Shown here in pieces: positions 9,051 through 17,168 of a stretch of 60,172 nt of DNA. Position 1 is the stretch's first letter; each line of letters starts with the position of its first letter. The stretch is taken from positions 1-60,172 of the forward strand of contig NZ_JAQVZX010000004.1 of assembly GCF_028707975.1 (NCBI RefSeq). Direction: 5' to 3'. Below the pieces are notes generated by a model that ran no database searches, was not told the origin of the DNA, and was given only the letters and a program-made list of their open reading frames with translations. A program made the position numbers and the translations under genes. This DNA is from Syntrophomonas sp. Lineage in GTDB: Bacteria > Bacillota > Syntrophomonadia > Syntrophomonadales > Syntrophomonadaceae.

Positions 9051-9932
9051 TTACTTCCGTGGATGAGTCTCCTGGTAAATATCTTTTATCTTCTCTCTGG
9101 TCAGGTGGGTATAAATCTGGGTAGTGGACAATTTAACATGGCCCAACAATTCCTGAACTGACCGTAAATCAGCACCATTGTTAAGCAAATGGGTAGCAAA
9201 GGAATGCCGCAGGGTGTGGGGGCTGATTTTCTGATTTATGGCAATACTTGAGACATATTTGTTTATGATATTGCGGACGCTCCTCTGACTTAAGCGCTGA
9301 CCATTTTTATTAAGGAACAGGGCTGGGCAGGGATGACCCTTGACTTCCATATAGCCTCTTCCCTTCTCCAAGTAAAGTAATAAAGCCTCTCTAGCCTTAC
9401 TGCCCAGAGGGACAACTCTTTCTTTGCCACCCTTGCCTAAAACCTTAACATAATTTTCCTGAAAATCAATGTCCCGCTTATCCAACTGGGTAAGCTCGCT
9501 AACCCGTAGGCCGGAAGCATAGAGGGTTTCCAATATGGCCCAATCTCTTTTACCTGCTACCGTTGTCTTATCCGCTGCGTTCATCAGCAGGTCTATTTCC
9601 CGGGTATAAAGAAATTTGGGCAACTTCCGCTCCTGTTTAGGTGTGGAAACAGCGGCTATGGGATTGTCGGTCAGTATATTTTCCCGGCATAAAAACTTGA
9701 CAAAGGATCTGAGGGCTGCCAGTTTTCGGGCCATGGTGGCACGTGATAAACCCTTCTCCTGCATTTGTGCCAGATACTGTCTAAGCGTATTGTGGTTTAG
9801 CAACTCGGCTCCAACTTGCTCAGGAGCTATCCCATTCTTTTGGGATAGAAAAGCAAAAAACTGAGATAAATCGGTTTTATAACTCAGCAAGGTAAGATTG
9901 GAAGCAGTTTTTTCCACTCGCATATGATTCAT
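9051..9932 (-). CDS. xerC: Tyrosine recombinase XerC (CodV)
   Basis: This is a site-specific tyrosine recombinase for chromosome dimer resolution. It has an N-terminal SAM-like core-binding domain and a catalytic domain with LYASGLRVSEL, the HTLRHSFATH box, LGHVKLSTTQIYTHLT and the nucleophilic Tyr. ATG 9932 has GAGG five bases upstream. The frame is open further back and reads LLFQYIEAF before MNHMRVEK, restoring a first helix seen in XerC/CodV, with a CTG at 9959 seven bases after GAGGGG. The true start could therefore be that CTG. The order trmFO-xerC-hslV matches B. subtilis gid-codV-clpQ. Confidence 0.94.
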   Translation of the reverse strand: MNHMRVEKTASNLTLLSYKTDLSQFFAFLSQKNGIAPEQVGAELLNHNTLRQYLAQMQEKGLSRATMARKLAALRSFVKFLCRENILTDNPIAAVSTPKQERKLPKFLYTREIDLLMNAADKTTVAGKRDWAILETLYASGLRVSELTQLDKRDIDFQENYVKVLGKGGKERVVPLGSKAREALLLYLEKGRGYMEVKGHPCPALFLNKNGQRLSQRSVRNIINKYVSSIAINQKISPHTLRHSFATHLLNNGADLRSVQELLGHVKLSTTQIYTHLTREKIKDIYQETHPRK

Positions 9933-10022
9933 GAATGCCTCAATATATTGAAAAAGCAGGATACTACCCCTCTTTTCTGTAAGCTATAAAAAAATGCTAG
10001 CATAATAACTATTACTTTACAA

Positions 10023-11333
10023 CTAGTTTAACAAAGATTCTGAAAATTCTCTCATTTTGTTCAACGCCCGTTCTACATAGGCCAGATACCTTTGGGACTT
10101 GTCTCTTATCGGCGGATCCAGTGGCGGCATGAGGCCAAAATTGGCATTTATCGGTTGGAAGTCCTTACTGCTAGAGTTGCTGATGAAATCCAGCAAAGCT
10201 CCAATAATAGTAGCTTTATCAGGGATCAATAGCTCTTTTCCCTGTAGCCACCTGGACACATTAATTCCGGCAATAATTCCAGTAGCAGCTGACTCCATAT
10301 AACCTTCAACCCCGGTAATCTGTCCGGCAAAGAAAATCTCCGGCCTCTTTTTGCATTGCAGGCTGGGCTCCAATAGCTTGGGACTATTGATATAAGTATT
10401 GCGATGCATTACTCCATAGCGAACAAAATCAGCCTGTTCCAAACCAGGAATTAAGCGAAAAACCCGAATCTGTTCCCCCCAGCGCATACGGGTTTGAAAG
10501 CCAACCATTCCATATATAGTTCCGGCCTGGTCTTCCTGACGCAGTTGTAGTACAGCATAAGCCCTTTTTGAGCTTCCTGGTATCTCCAGGCCCACTGGCC
10601 TCATAGGACCGTATCTCAATGCATCCTTACCCAGACGGGCCAATACTTCTACGGGCATGCAGGCATTAAAAAAAAGCCCTTTATCAATACTGTGTCCCGC
10701 CTTAATATCAGCATTAATTAAATTCTCATAAAACAGTTCATATTCTTCGCGATCCAGGGGACAGTTCAGATAGTCAGCACTTCCCTTACCATAGCGAGAA
10801 GCCCTAAAAACCTTGTTCATATCCAGACTTCCCGCTGTAATACTAGGGGCCACTGCATCATAGAAAAAAAGGTTTTCCTCTCCGCCAAGTTGCTTTAAAT
10901 CAGAAGCCAGTGCCTCGGAGGTTAGAGGACCGGTAGCAACAATAGATAATTCCCCCGCTGGCACTGAGCTTAACTCCTGCCGGCATAATTCAATGCTGGG
11001 ACAAGAAAGAATAGTTTGGCTTACCAGCCGCGCAAAAAGCTCCCGATCCACTGCTAGAGCAGATCCCGCTGGCACCCTGGCCCTTTCCGCACATGACAGC
11101 AAGAGAGATCCCAATATCCTCATTTCTCTTTTTAATAAGCCCTGAGCAGTATTGGGCTGTTCGGATTTAAGGGAATTGCTGCAAACCAGTTCCGCTAAAT
11201 CTGCTGTTTTATGTACGGGCGTAGTTTTTTGCGGCCTCATTTCCCAGAGACGGACTTTTATGCCCTTTTGCGCTAGATAATAGGCCGCTTCGCAACCCGC
11301 TAATCCCCCACCGATTACATTGACCTGCAGCAA
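10023..11333 (-). CDS. trmFO: Folate-dependent tRNA U54 methyltransferase TrmFO
   Basis: TrmFO makes 5-methyluridine at position 54 of tRNA using methylenetetrahydrofolate and FAD. The N-terminal FAD-binding motif (VNVIGGGLAGCEAAYYLAQKGIKVRLWEMRP), the VCSNSLKS segment and the C-terminal FAGQITGVEGYMESAATGI block are all present. The frame extends upstream inside topA, but the TTG at 11333, seven bases after GGAGG and just after the topA stop, gives the standard 436-residue protein, so it is preferred. Confidence 0.96.
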   Translation of the reverse strand: MLQVNVIGGGLAGCEAAYYLAQKGIKVRLWEMRPQKTTPVHKTADLAELVCSNSLKSEQPNTAQGLLKREMRILGSLLLSCAERARVPAGSALAVDRELFARLVSQTILSCPSIELCRQELSSVPAGELSIVATGPLTSEALASDLKQLGGEENLFFYDAVAPSITAGSLDMNKVFRASRYGKGSADYLNCPLDREEYELFYENLINADIKAGHSIDKGLFFNACMPVEVLARLGKDALRYGPMRPVGLEIPGSSKRAYAVLQLRQEDQAGTIYGMVGFQTRMRWGEQIRVFRLIPGLEQADFVRYGVMHRNTYINSPKLLEPSLQCKKRPEIFFAGQITGVEGYMESAATGIIAGINVSRWLQGKELLIPDKATIIGALLDFISNSSSKDFQPINANFGLMPPLDPPIRDKSQRYLAYVERALNKMREFSESLLN

Positions 11334-11334
11334 A

Positions 11335-13413
11335 TCAGTCCTCCATTTCCGCTTTCTTCCTACACTCAGGATTCTGACAAATCTGTGTGCTTTCTTTCTT
11401 TTTATTGACCTTCTCAACTATCGCATCTCCACAGTGGGGACAGGTTTTCCCCGTTGGTTTATCCCAGGAGCGAAAACTACACTGGGGATAATTGCTGCAA
11501 CCATAAAATGTCCGGCCTTTTTTACTTTTTAAAGCTACAATAGAACCCTGGCAAAGATGGCATTCCAGCCCCAGTTCCTGGTTTATTGATTGAGTATGGC
11601 GGCATTCAGGAAAACCCGAACATGCCATGAATTTACCAAAACGTCCGTGTTTTATAAGCATTGGTCGCCCACACTGCGGACATTCCTTTCCGGCCTCTTC
11701 ATCCTTAATCTCAATCTTTTGGGCCAATTCCCGGGCCTTCTCCAGGTCGGCGTGAAAGGGTTCGTAAAAATCTCTTACCACCTTTTTCCATTCCAGTTTT
11801 CCTTCCTCTACCAGATCCAGTTCACCCTCCATCCGGGCGGTGAATTCCAAATCCAGAATGTTGGCAAAATGCTCCTTTAGTAAATCCACTACAATAAAGC
11901 CCAGTTCAGTGGGGATAAACTGCTTGTTCTGCCTTTCCACATAGTTGCGCTTTAAAAGGGTATCGATAGTGGGAGCATAAGTACTGGGACGGCCAACGTT
12001 TTTTTCTTCCAGTAATTTAATCAGACTAGCCTCACTATAACGGGGTGGAGGCTGAGTGAAATGCTGCTCTGGCTTTAGCTCGTGCAACAATACCTGATCT
12101 CCCTTTTTGAGCTGCGGGATGCTGTTCTTCTGCTCTTCTTCCTCATTTTCGCTGTAGACCTTCTTGTAGCCAATGAATTTCAGCTGAGATGAACTGGCTC
12201 TAAAACCATAATCTCCTGCCTGGATGTCTACCGTCAAGGTGTCATAGACAGCAGGGGTCATCTGGCTGGAAACAAAGCGATTCCATATCAATTGATACAG
12301 GCGATACTGATCCCGGCTTAAAAAAGCTTTTACACTTTCCGGAGTCCGCTGAACAGACGTAGGACGAATAGCTTCATGGGCATCCTGGGCTGATTTCCTG
12401 CTCTTATATTCGTTGGGGCTGGCCGGAGCATATTCCGCGCCAAACTTGGAGCGAATAAAGTCCAGGGCTTCCATTTGCGCCGAGCTGGCCACCCGGGTAG
12501 AATCAGTTCTTAGATAGGTAATTAACCCTACCGTTCCCTCTTTCCCGATTTCCAAACCTTCATACAATTCCTGGGCTACCCGCATGGTTCGATTGGAGAA
12601 GAAATTTAGTCTCCGGGAAGCTTCCTGCTGTAAAGTGCTGGTAATGAAAGGAGGATTAGGATTCTTGCGTTTTTCCTTTCTCACCACCTTGAGCACTGAA
12701 AAACTTGCCTCTTCAAGGTATTCTCTTATCAGCTTAGCCTCTTTTTCGCTGCTAATTTCGATTTTCTTCCCCTGGTAGCTAGCCAGACGAGCAGTAAAGC
12801 AACTCTTGGCCTTGGCAGCAAAAATAGCTTCTATGGTCCAATATTCCTGAGGGATAAAGTTCCTAATTTCCTCTTCCCGGTCACAAATTAGTTTTAAAGC
12901 CACTGATTGTACTCGACCTGCGCTCAGGCCCTTGCGAATTTTACTCCAGAGCAAAGGGCTCAGGTTGTAGCCTACCAGGCGGTCAAGAACCCGGCGGGCC
13001 TGCTGAGCATTCACCCGGCTCAAATCCACCGGCCGCGAATTCTTAATGGCCTTTTTTACAGCTTCGCGGGTAATCTCATTGAATTCTATCCGGCAATTTT
13101 CCTCCGGCGGGATTTTCATGGCATTCTGCAGGTGCCAGGCTATAGCTTCACCTTCACGGTCAGGGTCCGTTGCCAGTAAAACCCGGCTGGCTTTCTGGGA
13201 TTCGTCCTTAATATCCTTTAGGATATCCCCTTTGCCACGGATAGTAATATACTGGGGTTCAAAATTGTTCTCCACATCGACTCCCAATTTACTCTTGGGT
13301 AGGTCACGCACATGTCCAACCGATGCTTTTATTTTATAGCCCTTGCCCAAAAATTTTCCCAGGGTTCTGGCTTTGGCCGCCGATTCCACAATGAGCAATG
13401 TAGTTCCTGCCAA
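11335..13413 (-). CDS. topA: DNA topoisomerase I TopA
   Basis: This type IA topoisomerase relaxes negative supercoils. The 692-residue product has an N-terminal Toprim domain (LIVESAAKARTLGKFLG; LATDPDREGEAIAWHL), the catalytic Tyr region (GLITYLRTDSTR), the GRPSTYAPTI motif and three C-terminal zinc ribbons (CPQCG...C.GFPEC; CHLCQ...CSNYPQC; CPHCG...CQNPEC). The start is TTG 13413, seven bases after AGAGGTG. It is downstream of dprA and just ahead of trmFO. Confidence 0.97.
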   Translation of the reverse strand: MAGTTLLIVESAAKARTLGKFLGKGYKIKASVGHVRDLPKSKLGVDVENNFEPQYITIRGKGDILKDIKDESQKASRVLLATDPDREGEAIAWHLQNAMKIPPEENCRIEFNEITREAVKKAIKNSRPVDLSRVNAQQARRVLDRLVGYNLSPLLWSKIRKGLSAGRVQSVALKLICDREEEIRNFIPQEYWTIEAIFAAKAKSCFTARLASYQGKKIEISSEKEAKLIREYLEEASFSVLKVVRKEKRKNPNPPFITSTLQQEASRRLNFFSNRTMRVAQELYEGLEIGKEGTVGLITYLRTDSTRVASSAQMEALDFIRSKFGAEYAPASPNEYKSRKSAQDAHEAIRPTSVQRTPESVKAFLSRDQYRLYQLIWNRFVSSQMTPAVYDTLTVDIQAGDYGFRASSSQLKFIGYKKVYSENEEEEQKNSIPQLKKGDQVLLHELKPEQHFTQPPPRYSEASLIKLLEEKNVGRPSTYAPTIDTLLKRNYVERQNKQFIPTELGFIVVDLLKEHFANILDLEFTARMEGELDLVEEGKLEWKKVVRDFYEPFHADLEKARELAQKIEIKDEEAGKECPQCGRPMLIKHGRFGKFMACSGFPECRHTQSINQELGLECHLCQGSIVALKSKKGRTFYGCSNYPQCSFRSWDKPTGKTCPHCGDAIVEKVNKKKESTQICQNPECRKKAEMED

Positions 13414-13460
13414 AAATAATCACCTCTCCGTTTGACTTCTATTGTTTTATCCTAAGAGTT

Positions 13461-14549
13461 TCACACTTTACCATAGTAATTGCCCGGCAAAGACTTTACT
13501 ATGCCTGCCAATTCCAACTTCAACAAAAGACTGCTGAGTTGCCCTATGGTGAAACCGGTACTGGCTATTATATCATCAAAAAGCAAGGAATTTTCAGCCA
13601 GGCAATTAATAAGCACTCTTTCCTGTTCGTCCAGAAATAGTAATTGCTCCTGCACCGGGCACTCACTTTCTGGTATTGTGATATCATAATACTCCTCGAT
13701 AATATCTTCAACCCCCGTTATTAATTTAGCTCCTTGTTTGATTAGATTATTAGCCCCCAAACTGCTTTCCCGATTGATCGGCCCGGGAACAGCAAAGACA
13801 TCCCTTCCCTGCTCCAGGGCAAAATCTGCTGTAATCAAAGCCCCGCTTCTGGCCCGTGCTTCGACCACAACCACCCCCCGGCTAATACCGGATATTATGC
13901 GGTTACGCATGGGAAAATTCCTCGCATCAGGGTTGGTGTCCAGAGGAAACTCACTGATTACTACTCCATGCTCAATTATTTCATGGTATAGTCGCGTATT
14001 ACTCCGTGGATAAATAACATTAAGACCGCTCCCCAATACTGCAACAGTTCTGCCGCCTGCATCAAGGGCCCCACGATGTGCTTCCGCATCAATACCCCGG
14101 GCCATGCCACTTACCACGCTTATTCCCCGGGAAGCCAGGTTATTGCCCAGTTTTCTAGCCGTAGTCCTGCCATAATCGCTGGCTGCCCGGGAGCCAACAA
14201 CAGCCAGACAGAGTTCTTCCAGACTTTCCATATAACCCCGAAAATAGAGCATAAACGGAGGACTGTAGATATTTCTTAGCATTGGTGGATAATCCGGCTC
14301 CTCAAAGCTCACCAGATTGATTCCCTTATCTTCAAGCTGCTCTAAATAAAAGAATATACTACTTTGCTGGCGTCGGGAAATAATAGCCTGCGCAATTTCC
14401 GGTTTCAGTGCAGCATAGAGAGCAGAGGAATCAGATTTTAAACAATTCTCAAAGCTACCAAAACTATCTTTAATTTTCCAAAGGCTTTTGCTACCTATCC
14501 CTTTAATGACATGGAGAAAGCATAATGCTGCTTTTTCTGTTCTTATCAT
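13461..14549 (-). CDS. dprA: DNA-processing protein DprA
   Basis: DprA loads RecA on incoming single-stranded DNA during transformation. The 362-residue protein has a short N-terminal HhH-like part, the Rossmann-type DprA core (VVGSRAASDYGRTTARKLGNNLASRGISVVSGMARGIDAEAHRGAL; VLGSGLNVIYP; SRGVVVVEARARSGALITADFALEQGRDVFAVPG) and a C-terminal winged helix (ASTGFTIGQLSSLLLKLELAGIV). It starts at ATG 14549. It is the first gene of the dprA-to-codY run. The upstream gap holds a repeat element rather than a recognised promoter. Confidence 0.96.
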   Translation of the reverse strand: MIRTEKAALCFLHVIKGIGSKSLWKIKDSFGSFENCLKSDSSALYAALKPEIAQAIISRRQQSSIFFYLEQLEDKGINLVSFEEPDYPPMLRNIYSPPFMLYFRGYMESLEELCLAVVGSRAASDYGRTTARKLGNNLASRGISVVSGMARGIDAEAHRGALDAGGRTVAVLGSGLNVIYPRSNTRLYHEIIEHGVVISEFPLDTNPDARNFPMRNRIISGISRGVVVVEARARSGALITADFALEQGRDVFAVPGPINRESSLGANNLIKQGAKLITGVEDIIEEYYDITIPESECPVQEQLLFLDEQERVLINCLAENSLLFDDIIASTGFTIGQLSSLLLKLELAGIVKSLPGNYYGKV

Positions 14550-14690
14550 AATTTACCCTCTAATTTTTGCATATCTGTCAGACAACAGCTATGGGAAAAA
14601 TCCTAAAGCCATTGATAACATAAAAATCTAATCTTGGCAAGAGTATATCCTGGCTGAGTCTCTTAATGAATGCGCAAAGTATATTAATAT

Positions 14691-14938
14691 TGACTCCACT
14701 GCAAAAAACCCTTTTTGTTGCATAAGGGTTGCATGAATATACAAAACGAGCGTTGGCGAAAGTGAAAGCGGGCGGTCGAAGACCGCCCTTACAATGCCTT
14801 GCAGTCGCTATTAAGGTTGTTGCGCTTGATTCGGAACGACACGGGGGTCGTCCCCTAAATACCCTGCGATCGCTATTATGGTTGTTGAGCGGTATATTTA
14901 TGCACACTAATGCATATTTATTACTTTTTGCAGTGACA
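14691..14938 (+). mobile_element. MITE-like repeat element, copy A
   Basis: This element of about 248 bp begins TGACTCCACTGCAAAAA and ends TTTTTGCAGTGACA. The two ends are imperfect inverted repeats about 50 bp long: inward, both continue to TGCAT...GCATAAATATAC-type sequence. The interior has a GGGCGGTC...GACCGCCC hairpin, the core TCGCTATTAAGG and ACACGGGGGTCGT. Nearly the same sequence lies inverted at 20588-20835, and left-end-like sequences recur at 18141 and 48729. It carries no transposase gene. The open frames inside it are explained by the repeat and are not annotated as genes. The rest of 14550-15071 holds no gene I recognise. Confidence 0.8.
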
Positions 14939-15071
14939 TTATTTTTTTTATAGTGAGTTCAAAAATAATAGTTTTTTAAGCTGGCGACTGTGGGATTATT
15001 TACTTTCTTAGAAGCTTTCTTTAGCGGGAAAAATAGCAATGGAGGTTAATAATTTTAGGGAGGTTTTATTC

Positions 15072-15266
15072 ATGTTGGCTGATCTAATGGATAGAAGAAA
15101 TTCATTTGCCAAGAAGCTTATGCACCAGGACAAAGTCGATCCAGGAACCTTTAGTTTTATGGAGCCCGGTTGGTGGGCATTGCATGCTGTCTCTATCGCT
15201 GGAGTCTATATGCTGGGCCATAATCTGGCCAAAAGCATTCAGGGCCGTCAGAATTATGATGATTAA
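15072..15266 (+). CDS. Small hypothetical protein with one membrane segment
   Basis: This is a 64-residue protein starting MLADLMDRRNSFAKKLMHQD from ATG 15072, eight bases after a GGGAGG Shine-Dalgarno sequence; an ATG at 15039 is a weaker alternative. The C-terminal half contains a hydrophobic stretch (WWALHAVSIAGVYMLGHNLA) and ends in a polar KSIQGRQNYDD tail. No family was recognised. It is on the plus strand, opposite to its neighbours, and overlaps the start of a second small ORF. The good ribosome binding site and balanced composition argue that it is real. A membrane-associated role is only inferred. Confidence 0.55.
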   Translation: MLADLMDRRNSFAKKLMHQDKVDPGTFSFMEPGWWALHAVSIAGVYMLGHNLAKSIQGRQNYDD

Positions 15267-15429
15267 AATTGGGAGCTATAAGAATCCAGAAAACAGATCT
15301 GGAAAAACCTTAATGCGGAAGGAAGAACTAAATGATGAGGAAGTCTTTGCAGAAACCTGGCTTCCGGTAGGGGATTACAAGGAAAGCGATATTTGGCATT
15401 TATTAAAGCAGAATCGCATAAGAATCTAG
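15256..15429 (+). CDS. Small hypothetical acidic protein overlapping the previous ORF
   Basis: This 57-residue frame starts ATGATG at 15256/15259 inside the last codons of the preceding small ORF (an 8-11 bp overlap), so it could be translated by coupling. It contains the acidic stretch MRKEELNDEEVFAETWLPVGD and ends KQNRIRI. There is no recognised domain. Its stop falls at the start of a strong hairpin (15429-15470). The evidence is the overlap and the terminator only, so it may be spurious. Confidence 0.4.
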   Translation: MMIKIGSYKNPENRSGKTLMRKEELNDEEVFAETWLPVGDYKESDIWHLLKQNRIRI

Positions 15430-15470
15430 CAAATACGGGGATGGTTAACGAAAGCCGTCCCCTTATTTGC
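15429..15470. terminator. Hairpin between convergent genes
   Basis: GCAAATA..GGGGATGG pairs with CCGTCCCC..TATTTGC around an AACGAA-type loop, giving a stem of about 15 bp. It sits between the plus-strand small ORFs and the minus-strand methyltransferase gene, whose last codons lie within its right arm. It probably works as a bidirectional terminator, although the U-tract is poor. Confidence 0.6.
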
Positions 15471-16854
15471 ATCCTGGGGATGTAAAGCTTTTTATTATCG
15501 AATTACCAAAGATATCATAGCTTTTTATGGCCATACGGTACTCCTCTTGTTCAGGTAATAGAATACTTAACTGCAGCGGCAAAGGGAGATTATAGTCAGG
15601 CTTTTTTCTTATAACTTGTAATTGCGAAGAAAAACAGCCATCATAATCCCAATCCAGTTCCCAAAAATCAAGGTATGAAACAAAATTCCGATTCTCAAGA
15701 GGAAAACAAGGAGAATCATAGCGAGAAATCCCTAATTTCACCATAGCCTGCTTCTCATCATAAGAACAAACTTCTGGTACTATTAACTCCAATTCTCCTT
15801 GTTCTTGCCCTTCATTGCCTTCATCACTACCTTCAACGATTAATTCTGTTATCTGGAAGGGACGAGCTTTTTTTCTATGCAAACGATAGCGGCTGCTTTG
15901 TATGGCTAATTTACTGCTATCACAGCAAATCCAAGATCTGTTCATTTCTTCACAGGCTTCAGCCGTAGTTCCGGAGCCAGCATAAAAATCGGCAACTAAA
16001 TCCCCCGGATTAGAAGCGGAAGCTATTATTCTCTTTAATAAAGCTAACGGTTTTTGGGTAGGAAACTTCAAATTCTCTCGAGCAGTAGGACTCAGTATCT
16101 TATTTATATCTACCCACCAATCCTGCAAAAGCGCCCCTTCCTTATGCAATTTATATTTCTTGCCCTTAACCCTGGTAAGTCCTCTTTGTAAGGTTCCTTC
16201 AGTATAAGGCCGGTACTGGGGATTAAAAGTATAATCTTTTCCCTTGCTATACCAGAGAATCAGGTCATGCTTACGATGAAAATGCCTCCTCGTTCCACTT
16301 CCTCCCCCATAACACCAGACAATCTCATTAACAAAATTATCGCTTAAGAATATTTCGTCCAGCAATATTTTGACATAATGACTGCTGTGCCAATCCAGGT
16401 GGACAAAAATGCTCCCCTGCTCCGAGAGCAACATTTTCATAAGCTTCAATCGCTGGTAAATCTGCTGCAGGTAGGAAACTAAATCCTCATCCCGATCTTT
16501 AAAGGCCAATCTTTCTATCACCTGTTTCTGGCCCTGAAGCTCTATGCTTATCCGGGAATTATAGTTGCTATTGCTCAGATAAGGCGGGTCTATGTATATG
16601 AGGTCTATTTTCCCCGCAAAGCCTTGCTGCAGCAAGAGATCAAGTATTGCCAGATTATCCCCCCGGTACATGTGATTCAATGAAGCTGGATCCAACTGTG
16701 GCGGAATATCCAGCCTTTCACCAAACAAATTATTGCTCTGAAACAAAGGATGAGGATAAACCACTTCTACCCTGCTGCAATATTCAAGCGGCCTTTTTAT
16801 AATCTCATTCTCTTTACCTTCCCATACCAACCTTACCCCGGTAAGAGATTCCAT
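15463..16854 (-). CDS. Solitary DNA methyltransferase (beta-class N6-adenine/N4-cytosine type)
   Basis: The 463-residue protein contains the amino-methyltransferase catalytic motif IV DPPY (89-92), preceded by a GDNLAIL motif, and later FPTQKPLALLKRII (264-277) and the AdoMet-binding motif I FYAGSGTTAEA (about 290-300). The order IV then I marks the beta class typical of Mod subunits and CcrM-like enzymes. The C-terminal third is acidic and unrecognised. No restriction endonuclease or specificity gene is beside it, so it is a stand-alone enzyme whose target site cannot be read from sequence. The start is ATG 16854 with GGGG nine bases upstream. It lies in the accessory stretch between sigG and dprA. 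Confidence 0.88.
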   Translation of the reverse strand: MESLTGVRLVWEGKENEIIKRPLEYCSRVEVVYPHPLFQSNNLFGERLDIPPQLDPASLNHMYRGDNLAILDLLLQQGFAGKIDLIYIDPPYLSNSNYNSRISIELQGQKQVIERLAFKDRDEDLVSYLQQIYQRLKLMKMLLSEQGSIFVHLDWHSSHYVKILLDEIFLSDNFVNEIVWCYGGGSGTRRHFHRKHDLILWYSKGKDYTFNPQYRPYTEGTLQRGLTRVKGKKYKLHKEGALLQDWWVDINKILSPTARENLKFPTQKPLALLKRIIASASNPGDLVADFYAGSGTTAEACEEMNRSWICCDSSKLAIQSSRYRLHRKKARPFQITELIVEGSDEGNEGQEQGELELIVPEVCSYDEKQAMVKLGISRYDSPCFPLENRNFVSYLDFWELDWDYDGCFSSQLQVIRKKPDYNLPLPLQLSILLPEQEEYRMAIKSYDIFGNSIIKSFTSPGCK

Positions 16855-16915
16855 CTCAACTGTCCCCTTCTAGCTATTGTAAGCATATATCATAGCAACT
16901 TCATTCTATCATAGA

Positions 16916-16937
16916 AAAAGCCCTGCTGTGCAGGACT
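16916..16937 (-). terminator. Intrinsic terminator after sigG and the small ORF
   Basis: The minus strand reads GTCCTGC-ACA-GCAGGGC (one G-T pair) followed by TTTTT. It ends the sigG transcription unit, about 80 bp downstream of the small membrane protein gene. Confidence 0.75.
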
Positions 16938-17016
16938 CTTCAAATAATCTGCTTTATCTGCTGATACTGTCAAAAGGCCGGCTTTATGTTCAGGGTGAGC
17001 AAGCTTTAAACAAATA

Positions 17017-17154
17017 CTAGCGTGACACCACATTTATGCGAATAAGATTGTTCGGAGTGAAGGCTTGTTCGACATCATAATACCAGCCTGCGATGGGCAC
17101 CAAGAGTGACAAAATCATAGCTACCAGGAAAATCACCAGTATCTTGCTTCTCAT
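17017..17154 (-). CDS. 45-residue membrane protein encoded directly after sigG
   Basis: ATG 17154 lies 14 bases after the sigG stop and is preceded by an excellent AAGGAGG Shine-Dalgarno sequence. The product is 45 residues: a short basic start (MRSKI), a hydrophobic helix (LVIFLVAMILSLLVPIAGWYY, about 6-26) and a polar tail (DVEQAFTPNNLIRINVVSR). An intrinsic terminator follows. Because it sits in the sigG transcription unit it could be a forespore membrane or secreted peptide; that is inference. I recognise no family. Confidence 0.7.
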   Translation of the reverse strand: MRSKILVIFLVAMILSLLVPIAGWYYDVEQAFTPNNLIRINVVSR

Positions 17155-17168
17155 AGCCTTTATCCTCC

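Noticed and set aside
14578-14953. Open frames in both orientations over the repeat (for example one reading ALAKVKAGGRRPPLQCL)
   Set aside because: The same frame recurs in copy B at 20526-20798 because the DNA is repeated; there is no SD or domain, and changes between copies do not favour synonymous sites.
15463-16854. Complete restriction-modification or BREX/DISARM-like defence island around the methylase
   Set aside because: No nuclease, helicase, PglX-type or phosphatase gene is adjacent; the two neighbouring small ORFs show no defence-related motif.
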